Part shown: positions 53,851 through 62,465 of the stretch, one piece after another
Position numbering within the stretch: position 1 is the first letter of the stretch
How the letters are laid out: every line of letters starts with the position of its first letter
Source of the DNA: BJGV01 sp964013575
Lineage (GTDB): Bacteria; Pseudomonadota; Gammaproteobacteria; Burkholderiales; Nitrosomonadaceae
Assembly: GCA_964013575.1 (NCBI GenBank)
Contig: CAXGWP010000006.1
Span: 19,232 to 83,231 of the forward strand
Reading direction: 5' to 3'
DNA: 64,000 nucleotides
Made by a program: the position numbers and the translations under genes
The notes under the pieces: model-generated
The model's database searches: none
What the model saw: the letters and a program-made list of their open reading frames with translations, nothing else
Told to the model about the DNA's origin: nothing

Positions 53851-54518
53851 GTTGTTTTTAGATTATCCTTGTTAAGGATTTAGTTGAAATAGGATTGATT
53901 TTTTCTTTAAATCATTAGTCTTTACTTATGTGTTGTTTGTTTTAAATTTACAAAGTCGAAAAGATGTAGCTTATAGCTAAGCTTCATGCATATTTCTGGT
54001 TTAATAATCCACATTTTTTACTTTAATTCCATAAACATCTGGCGCAAACCCGCACGGGCCCTAAGTTTTAAGCTAAGTATTTGTTTTGTATGATATAATT
54101 ATTGGGTTTAAAATTTAATCTAATTAAGAAATATCCTTATAGAATGGCACCTTAAAAGCTTTAAACTTGGATTATCCACATACTTATCCACAGTTACTGT
54201 GGACAAGGGAATTGAGAATTATTATCTTAAGTTTTATATAACTATATAAAGTGAATTTTACTATATTTTCATGTACTTGATGCCCTATCATTATTTCTAA
54301 TAATAAACCCTCAGAGATTTTTCAGGAATTATGTGATTGTTTAATGATCAAAGAATAGTGTCAGATAAACTCCTTACTTTGTTATTAGTTATCTTAGTAA
54401 AGTACTAATTATTAATTTATTCTACTTAATTTATCTTAAGAAAAAATAGTATATTTTAACTATATTTAATTCCTATTGATCTTAGTTGATAAGAAAAAGA
54501 GTTGTATTTTTTAAATTT
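53851..54518. other. Non-coding region with clustered DnaA boxes
   Basis: About 670 bp without an ORF. Two consensus DnaA boxes TTATCCACA stand 12 bp apart at 54172-54180 and 54184-54192, with an inverted near-box TGTGGACAA at 54198-54206; a further near-box TAATCCACA is at 54005-54013. Strongly AT-rich DNA lies just to the right (54210-54290), which could act as an unwinding element. Two small hairpins follow the winged-helix gene (53865-53879 and around 53970). It is a candidate replication origin or DnaA-titration site. Confidence 0.45.
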
Positions 54519-54563
54519 ACCCTGTAGTATTAATGCAACTAGGTTGCATTAATACTACAGGGT
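54519..54563. promoter_or_regulatory. Perfect 45-bp palindrome before the Zur-type gene
   Basis: Two perfect 21-base arms (54519-54539 and 54543-54563) around a TAG spacer, with inner dyad TTAATGCAAC/GTTGCATTAA and outer ends ACCCTGTAG/CTACAGGGT. It ends eight bases before the preferred start at 54572, and AGGG in the right arm is the likely ribosome binding site. It is probably an autoregulatory operator, or an mRNA hairpin hiding the ribosome site. Confidence 0.6.
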
Positions 54564-54571
54564 TTGATAAT

Positions 54572-54997
54572 ATGCTAGCTAATTTCTATGAGCAGGCTGA
54601 AGATATGATTCGCCATACTGGTGAACGAGTTACTACGAGAAGGGCTTTAATTCTCAGTATCTTGCTAGCTGAAAAAAAGGCTATATCACATAGAGAAATT
54701 GAAAAATGTATAAGCGATGATCAGCCAGTTAATCGAGTTACACTTTATCGAATCCTTGAATGGTTAAATAAAAATGGGCTGGTTCATAAGGTACAAAGTG
54801 GTGATCGGCAGTGGCGTTTCCGGGCCAATATTTATACTAGTTCACATAACCATGCTCATTTTAAATGTTTAAAATGTTTAACAGTTGTATGTCTACAAAA
54901 TATTAAGGCTGAGTATAATTGGCCTTTGCCAGTAGGTTACCAGTATCAAGAAATGGAATTGACTGTAAAAGGCGTGTGTGCAGAATGTATTCATTAA
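54572..54997 (+). CDS. zur: Fur-family regulator, Zur-type
   Basis: A 141-residue metal-dependent repressor. The N-terminal winged helix includes GERVTTRRALILSILLAEKKAISHREIEK and the recognition region NRVTLYRILEWLNKNGLVHKV. The C-terminal dimer domain has SSHNHAHFKC, with structural zinc cysteine pairs CLKC and CAEC. The gene next door codes for a ZnuD-type zinc receptor, so Zur is more likely than Fur or PerR. The frame is open from an ATG at 54533, but that start lies inside the palindrome and would add 13 residues without family match, so the ATG at 54572 is chosen. Confidence 0.82.
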   Translation: MLANFYEQAEDMIRHTGERVTTRRALILSILLAEKKAISHREIEKCISDDQPVNRVTLYRILEWLNKNGLVHKVQSGDRQWRFRANIYTSSHNHAHFKCLKCLTVVCLQNIKAEYNWPLPVGYQYQEMELTVKGVCAECIH

Positions 54998-55170
54998 AAA
55001 ATTATAAAAATGTTAATAAAGAATTTTTATTTCTTTTTAGAATATCTAAATCTGGCGCTACCAGTAGTTTAGCTTCTTATAGTTATTTTTAAAGTATTTT
55101 TATGTCGTTTTACATTGCATAAGGTTTTTATAGCTTTTTTATTATATAAGTATATTTAGGGTTAGTTAGT

Positions 55171-57315
55171 ATGAAGAATATAGAATTTCCTGTTTTAAAT
55201 AAAAATGCAACAATGTTGCTATTTATTCGTCCCATCTTATTTTTGAGAAGTAGTGCTTATGTTCGATGTTCAGTGGGGCCCATTTTGGAAGCTTTAAAAA
55301 AATTAGTTGTTTTAATTTTAGTTTTAATTTTTATGCAACTAAGTATCCAAAAGGCACAAGCAAATGATGTCAATAAAGAAATAAGCTTACCAGAAGTTAC
55401 AATAATGGCTAATCCATTGGAGAATCATACTGAATTAAATATGGCGCAACCAGTTACAGTATTAGAAGGTGATCGATTACTATATAAACAAGAATCAAGC
55501 TTAGGGGATACATTATCAGGAGAACTTGGTGTTGCTTCTAGTTCTTTTGGACCTGGGGCGGGCCGACCAATCATTAGAGGGCTGGGTGGTCCACGAATTG
55601 AAATTTTGGATAATGGTATAGATGTATTGGATGTATCAGCTCTTAGTGCAGATCATGCTGTTACAGTAGAATCAATCAACGCCTCAAAAATTGAAATTCT
55701 GCGTGGGCCTACAACACTTTTGTATGGGGGAGGTGCGATTGGTGGGGTAATTAACGTAGTTTCTAATAAGATTCCTAGGAAAAAATTTGAAAAATTAACT
55801 GGTTATTTCGAAGGGCGTGGAAATACGTCTACAAAAGAGAAATCAGGATCTTTTGATGTAAGTACAAGTATTGGTAACCATATATCATTAAATGCTAGTG
55901 GTTTTAGGAAAAAGACTAATGATTATGGTATTCCTGGAAGACAAAATAGAAATGACCCAGATCATGGTAAAAAGGGTACTGTCAAGAATAGCAGGATAGA
56001 TGCTGGGGGAGGATCCATTGGTGGTTCAATTATAGGTTCAAGAGGGTTTATAGGTGGGTCACTTTCAAGATCAGAAAGGAAGTATGGCATTCCTAGTGAA
56101 GAATCACCTAAGATTGATTTTGTAAAGAATCGTTATGATATAGCTGGAGAATTAAATCGTCCTATCGTTGGCTTTGAGAAAATGAATGTTAAGCTAGGAT
56201 ATAGTGATTATCGGCATAAAGAGATGGAATCTGATGGCGAAGTTGCAGCGGTATTTAGTAATCAAGGAATTGATAGTCGAGTTGAGTTTATACATAATCA
56301 AATAAAAGGTTGGAAAGGTGTATTTGGCGTTCAGGTTAAAGATCGAGATTTTTCTGCTATAGGAGAAGAAACGATTGTACCAAAAACAAATTCAAGGAAT
56401 ACTAGTGTGTTTCTGGTTGAAGAACGGCGTTGGAATAATTTCCATATTGATATAGGTGCACGTTATGAGCATGCATCACTTGATCCGAAGGCTGATTATG
56501 ATACCCGTAAATTCGATCTGCATGGTGTGTCAATCGGTGGAAAGTGGGAGCCTATAGGCGGATACAATATTGGACTCTCTGGAACGAGAGGGCAGCGTGC
56601 ACCAGCAGCAGAAGAGCTTTATACGTATGGTGCGCACCATGGTACTGAAACATTTCAGATTGCTAAGTCAGATTTAAAAAAAGAAACTTCAAATAATATT
56701 GATCTCTCATTAAGTAAAACCTCAGGAGCGATAAGATGGAAAACGAATTTCTTCTATAATTATTTTCAGAATTATATTTATTGGGCTAATGCCGATGCTG
56801 ATGGCAATGGTATTGCAGACCGTGTAGATGAAGAAGGGTCTCTAGACCCAGACGGTGAGCTTTTAGTTCAGAATGTTGCGCAGAGGGGAGCTCATTTCTG
56901 GGGTGTAGAAGCTGAAATAAAATTTATTTTTAAGCCTAAGGTATTAGATTTACGTTTATTCACAGATTATATGCGTGCAAGATTAAATGGCGGAGGCAAT
57001 GTGCCGCGTACTACTCCACAAAGATTTGGATTAGAATGGAACCATAGATATGGTCCATGGAAGCTTAATTTAATGGCTATTCATGTATTAAAACAAAATA
57101 AACGTGCAGCTTTAGAGACAAGCACTGATGAGTACACAATGGTAAATTTAGCTGCTGGTTATACTATGAAAATGAGTCGATCTACTAAGCTTACAGTTTT
57201 TCTACAAGGTAAGAATTTAATGAATGAGGATATACGTATTCATACTTCATATTTAAAAGATTTTGCACCACGTCCTGGTCGTGCCCTTTTAATAGGTGTT
57301 AGAGGACAGTTTTAA
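55171..57315 (+). CDS. znuD: TonB-dependent receptor, ZnuD-like
   Basis: A 714-residue outer membrane receptor. The plug domain has SSLGDTLSGELGVASSSFG, GRPIIRGLGGPRIEILDNGI and ALSADHAVTVESINASKIEI, then LRGPTTLLYGGGAIGGVINV, matching the zinc receptor ZnuD of Neisseria. The barrel ends in LLIGVRGQF with terminal Phe. The signal peptide is preceded by an unusually long basic/hydrophobic stretch of about 40 residues; the hydrophobic core is at about 45-57 and the mature start near AQAND. Downstream of the Zur-type gene, it is likely repressed by it when zinc is ample. Confidence 0.85.
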   Translation: MKNIEFPVLNKNATMLLFIRPILFLRSSAYVRCSVGPILEALKKLVVLILVLIFMQLSIQKAQANDVNKEISLPEVTIMANPLENHTELNMAQPVTVLEGDRLLYKQESSLGDTLSGELGVASSSFGPGAGRPIIRGLGGPRIEILDNGIDVLDVSALSADHAVTVESINASKIEILRGPTTLLYGGGAIGGVINVVSNKIPRKKFEKLTGYFEGRGNTSTKEKSGSFDVSTSIGNHISLNASGFRKKTNDYGIPGRQNRNDPDHGKKGTVKNSRIDAGGGSIGGSIIGSRGFIGGSLSRSERKYGIPSEESPKIDFVKNRYDIAGELNRPIVGFEKMNVKLGYSDYRHKEMESDGEVAAVFSNQGIDSRVEFIHNQIKGWKGVFGVQVKDRDFSAIGEETIVPKTNSRNTSVFLVEERRWNNFHIDIGARYEHASLDPKADYDTRKFDLHGVSIGGKWEPIGGYNIGLSGTRGQRAPAAEELYTYGAHHGTETFQIAKSDLKKETSNNIDLSLSKTSGAIRWKTNFFYNYFQNYIYWANADADGNGIADRVDEEGSLDPDGELLVQNVAQRGAHFWGVEAEIKFIFKPKVLDLRLFTDYMRARLNGGGNVPRTTPQRFGLEWNHRYGPWKLNLMAIHVLKQNKRAALETSTDEYTMVNLAAGYTMKMSRSTKLTVFLQGKNLMNEDIRIHTSYLKDFAPRPGRALLIGVRGQF

Positions 57316-57414
57316 TTCTGATATACTTTAAATTATTAGAATTTTTTCTGTTTCTTGATCTGTTTTAGTATTTAATAGATTTGGGAATTTTATTATAAAA
57401 AGTTAGTAATAATT

Positions 57415-58398
57415 ATGAATCTTAGGCATCAAAGTAGAATTTTTATCCGATTCTTTCTGGTAATGGGTATTTTATTTTCCTTTCAAGTAGAGGCATCAGT
57501 AAGAGAGTATTGGATTGCTGCGGAGAAAGTAACTTGGGATTTTGCACCTTCTGGGCAAAACAAGATTGAGCTTGATGAAGGTCTAGGTGTTTGGGGTAGT
57601 TCTTTAAAATACAAGAAATATAGATATATAGGCTACACAGATAATACCTATACTGTTCCTGTACCTCAAGAAGATTGGATGGGGATATTGGGTCCAAGGA
57701 TACGAGGTGTAGTGGGGGATAATATAATTGTTCATTTTTTGAATCGAACTGATAGGACTCTTTCTATACATCCTCATGGGGTGCTCTACAATAAAGATAA
57801 TGAAGGGGCTGATGGTCATGGCAAGGGGGCCAATGTTTTACCAGGAGAGTCCTATAAATATACATGGATTGTTGATGAGGATTCTGGCCCAGGACCTAAT
57901 GATCCTTCAACTATTGTTTGGTTATATCATTCTCATGTCTTAGGGGAAGAAGAGATAAATTTAGGTCTAATTGGTGCTATTATTATTACTAGAGAAGGAA
58001 TGGAAAGTTCAGATTTAAACCCTTTTCCACGTGATGTAGATCATGAATTTATTTCTTTATACATGATTTTTGATGAAGAGAATGGTGAAGAGAGTGGATT
58101 AAAGCATGCAATTAATGGCCGTATTTTTGGAAATCTTATTGGATATGATACTAAGGTGGGTAAGCGTGTGCGATGGCATATAGCAGCTTTAGGTAATGAA
58201 CAAGATAACCACACTGTTCATTGGCATGGGCAAACTGTTCTTAATAGGGGACATCGAACTGATGTAATTGAGGTGTTTCCTGCTAGTATGGTTTCAGTTG
58301 ATATGATTCCTCGCTCACCAGGTAGTTGGCTTGTACACTGTCATGTTAATGATCATATGCTAGCTGGTATGTCTACACGTTGGCATGTGCTGCCTTGA
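57415..58398 (+). CDS. Two-domain multicopper oxidase, ceruloplasmin-like
   Basis: A 327-residue exported copper oxidase with two cupredoxin domains. After the signal peptide (end near VEASV) comes REYWIAAEKVTWDFAPSG, a pattern seen in ceruloplasmin-type oxidases. Copper ligands are HPHG and YHSHV in domain 1 and HTVHWHG and HCHVNDHMLAGM in domain 2. Domain 2 alone has the Cys-His-Met set of a type 1 site, so the protein should form a trimer with type 1 copper in domain 2 and shared trinuclear centres. The natural substrate is unknown; metal (iron, copper) oxidation or electron transfer with the adjacent cytochromes are candidates. Confidence 0.87.
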   Translation: MNLRHQSRIFIRFFLVMGILFSFQVEASVREYWIAAEKVTWDFAPSGQNKIELDEGLGVWGSSLKYKKYRYIGYTDNTYTVPVPQEDWMGILGPRIRGVVGDNIIVHFLNRTDRTLSIHPHGVLYNKDNEGADGHGKGANVLPGESYKYTWIVDEDSGPGPNDPSTIVWLYHSHVLGEEEINLGLIGAIIITREGMESSDLNPFPRDVDHEFISLYMIFDEENGEESGLKHAINGRIFGNLIGYDTKVGKRVRWHIAALGNEQDNHTVHWHGQTVLNRGHRTDVIEVFPASMVSVDMIPRSPGSWLVHCHVNDHMLAGMSTRWHVLP

Positions 58399-58470
58399 AT
58401 ATAAGGTATGGTTAAAAATAAATATTAAGAAATAATAACACCTGACATTAAATCTTTCTTGATATTACGC

Positions 58471-59178
58471 ATGAAATATTGCTATTTAGCTATTTTCTTT
58501 TTTATTTCAAATTTAGTGAATGCTTCAGGAAGCTTATCTGTTACTGTGCCCAATACAATGGAAGAACGGGTTAAAGCATGTACCATTTGTCATAATAATA
58601 AACAAAAAGAAGGTCGTGATGTATATTATCCTAGAATAGCAGGAAAGCCTGCTGGTTATATTTTTAATCAATTGAAATATTTTAGAGATGGGCTGCGCCA
58701 TTATAAGCCTATGGCTATTTTGCTTGAAAATATGTCTGATGAATATATGTTAGAAATAGCATATTATTTTTCTTCTTTACAGTTGCCATACCCACTACCA
58801 GAGAAAATCAGTATGTATCCAGAAGAAATTAAACGTATTGATTTACTTATGCGTTTAGGTGATTCGGAGAGGAATATTCCAGCATGTCAATCATGTCATG
58901 GGAAGAGATTAATGGGAATTAGACCATTTATTCCGGGGTTACTTGGATTACCTTATACCTATATTTCTGCTCAATTTGGAAGTTGGCGTAATGGAGGGTT
59001 AATGCGGGGCCAAGATTCTAATTGCATGTCAGAAATTGCAAAATTACTTACTGATAAAGAGGTTGTTGCTATTGCAAAATGGCTTGCTATTCAGCCGGCC
59101 TCTGGAGAGCCGGCCCAATCTGGTTCACTCTTACCTAAGTTTTCTCAACGTTGTAGTGAACTTATGTATTTAAAATGA
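58471..59178 (+). CDS. Di-haem cytochrome c, c4-like
   Basis: A 235-residue exported cytochrome. The signal peptide (hydrophobic 3-16) ends near VNASG; two haem c sites follow, CTICH near residue 37 and CQSCH near 138, in a tandem arrangement like cytochrome c4 (each half starting from a short helix and ending in a methionine-rich turn such as KPMAIL and GLMRGQ). The ATG at 58471 is preferred over a TTG four codons earlier. Its stop overlaps the start of the next cytochrome gene (ATGA), so they are coupled. Confidence 0.88.
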   Translation: MKYCYLAIFFFISNLVNASGSLSVTVPNTMEERVKACTICHNNKQKEGRDVYYPRIAGKPAGYIFNQLKYFRDGLRHYKPMAILLENMSDEYMLEIAYYFSSLQLPYPLPEKISMYPEEIKRIDLLMRLGDSERNIPACQSCHGKRLMGIRPFIPGLLGLPYTYISAQFGSWRNGGLMRGQDSNCMSEIAKLLTDKEVVAIAKWLAIQPASGEPAQSGSLLPKFSQRCSELMYLK

Positions 59179-60485
59179 ATAGTATAAAGTACGAATTTAA
59201 GGTATATATACTAAGAAATAAATTATTCGCATACTTTGCTGCAGTAGTTTTTCTCATTTTATTACCCTTCTTTGAATCTGCTTTTGCCGATTCTCTAAAA
59301 CTTGATAATCATATTTCTAATCAGAATAGATTATTTGGTGCATATCTTGTCCGAGCTGGAAACTGTATGGGTTGCCACACTGCCAGGGGTGGAGCATCGT
59401 TTGCTGGCGGAAGAGAGATGCATACTTCATTCGGAGTTTTTATCACACCAAATATAACGCCTGATAAGGAAACAGGAATTGGAAATTGGAATAGAAGTGA
59501 TTTTTGGAGAGCTCTTCATCAAGGAGTGTCTCGTAATGGTCGGATGCTTTACCCTTCTTTTCCCTATCCTCAATATACAAAAATAACAAGGAAAGATGCA
59601 GATGCAATATTTAGTTATCTTATGTCACTGGAACCTATTGTAAAAGAGAATCCCCCTAGTAAAATTTTTTTTCCATATAACTTAGAACCACTATTGTATG
59701 TATGGAGAAAACTATATTTTACAGAAGGGGTATTTAAGCCAGATCTTTCTAAAAGTAAAGAGTGGAATCGCGGTGCTTATTTAGTAGAAGGCTTAGGGCA
59801 TTGTAATTCATGTCATTCTTCTCGTAATTTATTAGGAGCAAGTCAGGAAAAGAAACTAATTGGAAAAAAGATGACAGGTATGGATTGGTATGCGCCATCT
59901 TTAATTTCTAGGCTAGAAGCGGGTAGTGGAGATTTGGAGATAAGTGAGATTATTGAACTCCTTACATCTGGGATATCAAAAAACGCAGTAGCTTCTGGTC
60001 ATATGGCAACAGTAATTAGGCAAAGTCTTCAGTTTATGCTGCCAGAAGATATACATGCTATTGCTATATATCTTAAATATATTGGAAGAGAGAATTTTGA
60101 TATTGCACCTGCAGATAGTTTCCCGGTTTTATCTAAAAGAGTACGCAATTATCTTTCGCAAGGAGGTAAGATATATAAGAAATACTGTAAAAGCTGCCAT
60201 CAGTCTTCTGGTAAAGGTGTACCTGGGATTTATCCGCCATTAGCAGGAAATCGTAGTGTGACTATGGCTTCACCACTAAACACGATATTAAGTGTTATGC
60301 ATGGGGGGTTTCCACCAACTACAATTGGAAACCCACGCCCATATGGGATGCCACCTTTTCAACAAATATTTCATGATAAAGAAATAGCTTTAGTAGTTTC
60401 TTATATCAGGAATTCATGGGGGAACCATAGTAGTTTAGTTACAGAGGTTGATATTGAACGGAGTAGAAATAGTAAAAGAAATTAA
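59175..60485 (+). CDS. Tri-haem cytochrome c, alcohol dehydrogenase subunit-like
   Basis: A 436-residue exported cytochrome with three haem c sites: CMGCH in GNCMGCHTARGGASFAGG, CNSCH in GLGHCNSCHSSRNLLG and CKSCH in YCKSCHQSSGKGVPGIYPPL. Spacing and segments such as FGVFITPNITPDKETGIGNW and GMPPFQQIFHDKEIALVVSYIRNSWGN match the membrane-linked tri-haem subunit of gluconate/alcohol dehydrogenases (AdhB type). A hydrophobic N-terminus (about residues 15-33) is a signal or anchor. No dehydrogenase gene is nearby, so it more likely passes electrons between the quinone pool, the di-haem protein and the copper oxidase; this is inference. Confidence 0.87.
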   Translation: MNSIKYEFKVYILRNKLFAYFAAVVFLILLPFFESAFADSLKLDNHISNQNRLFGAYLVRAGNCMGCHTARGGASFAGGREMHTSFGVFITPNITPDKETGIGNWNRSDFWRALHQGVSRNGRMLYPSFPYPQYTKITRKDADAIFSYLMSLEPIVKENPPSKIFFPYNLEPLLYVWRKLYFTEGVFKPDLSKSKEWNRGAYLVEGLGHCNSCHSSRNLLGASQEKKLIGKKMTGMDWYAPSLISRLEAGSGDLEISEIIELLTSGISKNAVASGHMATVIRQSLQFMLPEDIHAIAIYLKYIGRENFDIAPADSFPVLSKRVRNYLSQGGKIYKKYCKSCHQSSGKGVPGIYPPLAGNRSVTMASPLNTILSVMHGGFPPTTIGNPRPYGMPPFQQIFHDKEIALVVSYIRNSWGNHSSLVTEVDIERSRNSKRN

Positions 60486-60529
60486 TGTGAAAATAATTTG
60501 TATAAAAAATTGAATTAATTTTATTTAAT

Positions 60530-61054
60530 TTAATATCGAAAAGGATAATACCATCCTCCTCGGAAAAATGGATAACTATAATAACCATAGGGATGCCATC
60601 TATATTTATCATGCCTATAACGGTTGTGGCGCTTTGGCCATATATGGATTCCTGTAGATAGTATCAATGGAGCTCGGATAGTCCTTTTCCCAATAGTCAG
60701 CTGGAGATCACCATCTAATTTCCCTACTACACTAATTTCATTTTTTTTAGCATAAACTATAGGATCAAGGAATTTTGTGCTTTTAATTAAGAATCTTCCT
60801 TCATGTTCTTCATTTAACAGAGGGCGTCCTGAATAATCTAAAGGATATGATAATACTTGAATTAGGCTGAAATTATTTTCATTTTCCACACTGATAATAA
60901 TACCACCCCACCGAACTGGAGTATTTCTATGGGCATCAATATTCTGGATAGCCTGAGAATAGGAGGTATCTCCTACATTCATATTCTGTATTGCCTTTGG
61001 CATATTGGTGCATGCACTTAGAAATAGACAAAGTAGATATAGATATATTTTCAT
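60530..61054 (-). CDS. Slp-family outer membrane lipoprotein with aromatic tail
   Basis: A 174-residue lipoprotein. The lipobox FLSAC puts lipidation at Cys15. The body RWGGIIISVENENNFSLIQVLSYPLDYSGRP and GRFLIKSTKFLDPIVY match the Slp (starvation-inducible lipoprotein) family. The last 40 residues, from IHIWPKRHNRYRHDKYRWHP on, are rich in His, Tyr, Arg and Trp, an addition to the family core that could bind metal or sugar; this is inference. It is convergent with the cytochrome operon. Confidence 0.82.
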   Translation of the reverse strand: MKIYLYLLCLFLSACTNMPKAIQNMNVGDTSYSQAIQNIDAHRNTPVRWGGIIISVENENNFSLIQVLSYPLDYSGRPLLNEEHEGRFLIKSTKFLDPIVYAKKNEISVVGKLDGDLQLTIGKRTIRAPLILSTGIHIWPKRHNRYRHDKYRWHPYGYYSYPFFRGGWYYPFRY

Positions 61055-61596
61055 ATTTTCTCCCGAAATACCAGAACCTCTTAATTTTATTTAGGGTACA
61101 GGAAAATTAAAATTACAAAATTTAGAAATAGCCATCAGCATAAAGCATGCTACGTTTCTTATTGTTGGATTCTCTTTAAAACACATACGACAATTATTTC
61201 AGAAATTAATTTTATATTAACTTGATTTATAGGAATATAAATCAAGTTATATTGAATGACTAGACTTAGAGAAAAATTGTTATCTTTATTTTATTTTAAG
61301 GGGTACGGGTTTAGATAACATTTAACTAATAGGATAGGAGTGGTAAGTGATGTATTCTAGTTTAGGCTTAAAGTATCTTCAGTATTTAACTGGATTAGTA
61401 GGGTCTTGAATGAATAGTATTAATAGCTTTGTCACAATGTTAATTGCTTTTGTAAATAGATATATATGTTTTTATTGCATAATAAAGTATGATGTGGATG
61501 TTATTTGATGTGTCGAGTAATATGCGTATCAGTGTAGAGTATTATTGGCACTTCTAAATAACGTGTTGAGGCATATATATAAATATAAAATCATGT
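61055..61596. other. Non-coding region with an inverted repeat
   Basis: 542 bp without a solid gene. A perfect 13-base dyad lies at 61218-61230 and 61237-61249 (TAACTTGATTTAT and its complement) with a 6-base loop. A 19-codon frame with a good AGGAG (61336-61340) and an ATG at 61350 (MYSSLGLKYLQYLTGLVGS) may be a tiny protein or a gene remnant; I do not rely on it. Confidence 0.45.
61218..61249. repeat. Perfect hairpin-forming inverted repeat
   Basis: Arms of 13 bases, loop AGGAAT. The inner AACTTGATT/AATCAAGTT is identical to the dyad found upstream of umuD. It lies more than 150 bp from the nearest gene end on the left, so terminator function is uncertain. Confidence 0.5.
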
Positions 61597-61833
61597 ATGA
61601 AAATTAATATTTTTGAAGCTGCTAGGCGTATTTCAAAGTTATTAGGTGCGATTTGGATTATTAGCTGGATTGTTATAGCCTTAAATAATGATATGCAAGG
61701 GAATCCTATTTATTTTGCTAGTATGTCATTAGGTGGTCTTTTTTTTATTTTGGTGGTTACTTCAGTAATTGGCTGGGTTGTACGTAAACTTATGGGTATT
61801 CCTATGAGCAAAGATAGGAAGGACGTTAATTGA
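61597..61833 (+). CDS. Small two-helix membrane protein
   Basis: A 78-residue protein with two hydrophobic segments, LGAIWIISWIVIAL (about 16-29) and a longer GGLFFILVVTSVIGWVV (about 46-62). The ends are basic and charged (NIFEAARRISK at the start, MSKDRKDVN at the end). I cannot assign a family. It is followed by a small lipoprotein gene on the same strand. Confidence 0.55.
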   Translation: MKINIFEAARRISKLLGAIWIISWIVIALNNDMQGNPIYFASMSLGGLFFILVVTSVIGWVVRKLMGIPMSKDRKDVN

Positions 61834-61884
61834 GAAGCCATGCTTACGGGTATCTAAAAGTTAGATATAGGCATCCAGAAAGAA

Positions 61885-62139
61885 ATGAGAAGAATAAATT
61901 TATTAATTATAATGATATTATATGGTTGTGCGTCAAATCCTTATAATGGAAAATATACACTAAATGGCGATGGAAATATTGATTACAGTATTGAAAAAAA
62001 ACAATGTCAGATACAAGCAACAGAACAAGCAATTCAAAAATTAGGTGGGAATACAATTGGGTCTGCTTGGATGCTAAGCAGGAGAAACAATATGCTTGCC
62101 TGTATGAAAGAAAAAGGATTTGAATGGAATCCAGAATAA
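61885..62139 (+). CDS. Small lipoprotein of unknown function
   Basis: An 84-residue frame with a lipoprotein signal (MRRINLLIIMILYGCAS, lipidation at Cys15). The mature part has two other cysteines (KKQCQIQATEQ and MLACMKEKGF) spaced as in small envelope lipoproteins that end in a GF/W motif; MKEKGFEWNPE is the last stretch. No family is recognised. AGAAAGAA lies just before the ATG. Confidence 0.6.
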   Translation: MRRINLLIIMILYGCASNPYNGKYTLNGDGNIDYSIEKKQCQIQATEQAIQKLGGNTIGSAWMLSRRNNMLACMKEKGFEWNPE

Positions 62140-62264
62140 ATAATTTAAGAAGTGTTATTTGGTGATTTATTATGGTTTTCTAATTTTCCAATGATTGGAT
62201 TCTTAATTTTTTATAAAAAATAATTTAAACTTGTAATTATACTGAATGCCCATATATTCATAAT

Positions 62265-62465
62265 ATGAAAAAAATACTTTCTTCTTCCCCTAAAACTAAT
62301 AAACGTGTACTTGTTCTAACTGAAAGCGCTGATGGTGATGTTGATTGGATAGATGCTGCTGAATTAGCGGAATCAGTAGGAATCACTTTTGAGCAATACC
62401 CAGCTTGGTTAAATTCTATGCATGAGTTAGGAGCAGTAGCTATATCAGATAGAATGGCACATTAA
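62265..62465 (+). CDS. Hypothetical small soluble protein
   Basis: A 66-residue frame, acidic, with a basic start MKKILSSSPKTNKRVLVLTE and then ADGDVDWIDAAELAESVGIT and a C-terminal helix containing YPAWLNSMHELGAVAIS. The AELAESVGIT stretch looks like a short helix-turn-helix, but one helix-turn-helix motif by itself is too weak to call. No ribosome binding site is visible before the ATG. Confidence 0.45.
   Translation: MKKILSSSPKTNKRVLVLTESADGDVDWIDAAELAESVGITFEQYPAWLNSMHELGAVAISDRMAH

Noticed and set aside
59175..60485. Alcohol or gluconate dehydrogenase complex
   Set aside because: Only the tri-haem subunit type is present; no catalytic dehydrogenase subunit is encoded nearby.
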